NCBI GenBank assembly: GCA_965248395.1
Contig: OZ252103.1
Location: 1-64,000, forward strand
Direction of reading: 5' to 3'
Length of the DNA: 64,000 nucleotides
Source of the DNA: JAAXHH01 sp965248395
GTDB lineage: Bacteria > JAAXHH01
The position numbers and the translations under genes were made by a program. Below the pieces are notes generated by a model that saw only the letters and a program-made list of their open reading frames with translations, searched no databases and was not told the DNA's origin. This document shows, in pieces, positions 62,374-64,000 of the stretch (positions are counted from its first letter, which is position 1; every line of letters begins with the position of its first letter).

Positions 62374-63933
62374 TCAAGGTGTTTTCAGCCGGTTATCGAA
62401 GCTGGCCTGCAGGGAAGATACCACCTTCGACAGGCCGCCGACTTCTCGTGAATCCGACTGACCTTCACCGGCAGGCTGCAGATCGATTTGGACCCTCACC
62501 TCACGATCTTCGATGCTGAAAGAGGAATAAGAAAGGTTCTGCGGAAGGATTTTAAGTCGACAGTCGAAGGTCTGGCTGGCGGTAAGCTCGGAAAGGTCGA
62601 TCGAAGGCGACGTCACTACCTGCTCGATCTGGTCCAGCTCCATTTCCCGGCCCGTAATCGGTACCGAGGGAGGCTCGATAGCTACCCGCGCGATTTTGAG
62701 GCCGTCCGGCAGTTTTCCCGTCAGTTCGTGATCGATCATGATCCGCCTGTTCACGATTCGATCGGCCTTTATGGTCAGGCTCCTCGGATCGATTGCAGTG
62801 GCTTCGACGCCAAAAGGCAATTCCACGTTCGCTTCCGTGAGCGGTATGGTATGGGTCCCCGGTTCTATATCGTCCAGTTCGACCATCACGCGTACCTGAT
62901 CCGCTGTCAGAGTTGAAATACTGCCCTGGAGACCCCGTACCCGGACGTTTACCTCGCTGGTCGAATTGCTGATCAACTCGATGTTGGTTGGTATGTTCTG
63001 GAATTCCAGCGCGGCGGTTATGGCTATTTCGGATCGTTGCTGTCCGATCAGCGTATACCAGAGCAGGCAGGACACGCCGATGGACGCCAGTTTGGGAGTC
63101 AGGTTGCTCCGGGTGAACCGGAATTTCGGCCAGAGAGAAGTGATCTTACCCATTGCTTTCCGGAGCGACGGCCTGCTACGGGGGATCTCTATCGGAAGCA
63201 ACGATTGTTCGAGCGACTGCCATAGTTTCTCCCGGTCGGCCATGGCCGTGATATCGCCGCTGGACGCTACGGACACCTCGCCGCTCTCCTCTGACACCAC
63301 GACACAGATTGTATCGCCGAGTTCCGATACGCCCAGCGCCGCCCGGTGCCGCGTGCCGTACCGGGGCGGTAGATGCTCCCGGGTCGACAGCGGCAGATGT
63401 GTGGCGGCTTCGATGACGCGGTCCTTCTCCACGATAATCGCGCCGTCGTGTATCGGCGAAGAAGGATGAAATATACTGACGATCAATTCCTGGCTCAAGA
63501 GACTGTCGAGTTTGACACCATGTTGAACGGCCCTGGTGATCACGGTCGCCCTGGGAAAGACCAGCAGACCTCCGATGCGTTTTTCCGACAGCTCGAAGCA
63601 GGCCTCGGTGATCTCCTTCAGAATACGCCGGGATATAGGGCTGCCTTTCATCCGGAAGATGACCAGGAGACTGACCCTTTCCAGCAGTTGCCGGATTTCC
63701 GGCTGGAAGATCACGATGATCAACAGGAGGATAACACCGAGGAGGTATTGCAGGATCTGGCTGGTCAGGAGCAGTCCGCTCCAGTTCGCTATGCTGTACA
63801 GGATACCCAGGCCGCCAAGACCGATCAGGATGTGGAACGCCCGGGTTCCCTTCAACCACATGTAGAGGCTGTAGATCAAAGCCGCTATGATAAAAATATC
63901 CAGCAGGTTGACCAGGTTGATCAGATCAAACAT
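62374..63933 (-). CDS. diadenylate cyclase CdaA fused to a YbbR (CdaR-like) regulatory domain
   Basis: A 519-residue fusion. The N-terminal part is CdaA: three membrane helices (about 8-27, 36-50, 58-78) and a DAC domain with D163-G-A165 (PIHDGAIIVEKD) and the RHR motif 195-197 (YGTRHRAALGVSE), which makes c-di-AMP from two ATP. After a linker a fourth membrane helix (282-297, LASIGVSCLLWYTLIG) leads to about 200 residues of YbbR repeats (IPTNIELISNSTSEVNVRVRG, then LPDGLKIARVAIEPPSVPITG) that should lie outside the membrane. In Firmicutes cdaA and cdaR are separate neighbouring genes, and CdaR modulates CdaA. Here both are one chain. First gene of the operon with dacA-like and DUF4159 genes. 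Confidence 0.88.
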   Translation of the reverse strand: MFDLINLVNLLDIFIIAALIYSLYMWLKGTRAFHILIGLGGLGILYSIANWSGLLLTSQILQYLLGVILLLIIVIFQPEIRQLLERVSLLVIFRMKGSPISRRILKEITEACFELSEKRIGGLLVFPRATVITRAVQHGVKLDSLLSQELIVSIFHPSSPIHDGAIIVEKDRVIEAATHLPLSTREHLPPRYGTRHRAALGVSELGDTICVVVSEESGEVSVASSGDITAMADREKLWQSLEQSLLPIEIPRSRPSLRKAMGKITSLWPKFRFTRSNLTPKLASIGVSCLLWYTLIGQQRSEIAITAALEFQNIPTNIELISNSTSEVNVRVRGLQGSISTLTADQVRVMVELDDIEPGTHTIPLTEANVELPFGVEATAIDPRSLTIKADRIVNRRIMIDHELTGKLPDGLKIARVAIEPPSVPITGREMELDQIEQVVTSPSIDLSELTASQTFDCRLKILPQNLSYSSFSIEDREVRVQIDLQPAGEGQSDSREVGGLSKVVSSLQASFDNRLKTP

Positions 63934-64000
63934 CGAAGAAGTTCCCAGGGGTAGAGGTTATGTCATGCAATACGTATGTTGACGGCGTACATTCACTTAA

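Overview
The window is about 64 kb of GC-rich bacterial chromosome, read almost entirely from coding sense. The gene mix points to an uncultured aerobic heterotroph of the FCB group: Alternative Complex III beside a caa3-type oxidase, a fused diadenylate cyclase/YbbR protein, sulfatase, sugar-acid dehydratases, a PhyH-like fragment, and many TTG/GTG starts. Gemmatimonadota- or Latescibacterota-like lineages are my best guess. This is inference from content; no rRNA or phylogenetic marker was tested.

Layout. 0.04-3.5 kb: GNAT acetyltransferase, methyltransferase, 2-hydroxyacid dehydrogenase, orphan ferredoxin:thioredoxin reductase catalytic subunit. 3.9-16.5 kb: one long respiratory operon, actABCDEF plus a small membrane protein, SCO1, and cytochrome oxidase subunits II-I-III-IV. 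Together these make a quinol -> ACIII -> caa3 oxidase chain with its copper chaperone. 17-20.3 kb: retropepsin-like protease, then (minus strand) a newly noticed 36-aa basic protein, type I glutamine synthetase and a DUF1624 membrane acyltransferase. 20.5-22.5 kb: ornithine-cyclodeaminase family protein and glycosyltransferase 9. 22.5-29 kb (minus): S9 peptidase, YjbQ, argS, sulfatase, DUF5829. 29.1-36.5 kb: proS, then (minus) a DapA-like aldolase/lyase, a three-gene biotin-dependent acyl-CoA carboxylase and a sugar isomerase-like TIM barrel.

36.5-41 kb is the accessory part. An IS1380-family element with clear ends carries a frameshifted transposase and cuts an RND/MMPL transporter gene down to a stub. 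About 1 kb without recognisable genes follows; it holds a pair of tandem 18-bp palindromic boxes. Then come an ECF-like sigma factor and a soluble zinc-type anti-sigma-like protein.

41.2-49.4 kb: ispG, a decayed isochorismatase fragment, citrate synthase, then a tightly overlapping minus-strand operon for sugar-acid catabolism (mannonate dehydratase, truncated PhyH-like protein, YjhG-type xylonate dehydratase, isochorismatase-like hydrolase, COG3618 lactonase-like amidohydrolase) and tRNA-Pro(UGG). 49.5-51.4 kb: helix-hairpin-helix lipoprotein, membrane protein, SRAP (YedK). 51.7-55.1 kb: SulP transporter and oligopeptide-binding protein genes, each broken by an in-frame stop where a tyrosine codon is expected. 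55.2-59.7 kb: SDR and a ribose-type ABC importer. 59.9-63.9 kb (minus): CdaA-YbbR fusion, D-Ala-D-Ala carboxypeptidase, a newly noticed 55-aa membrane protein, DUF4159 protein, and a coiled-coil protein followed by the one clear intrinsic terminator.
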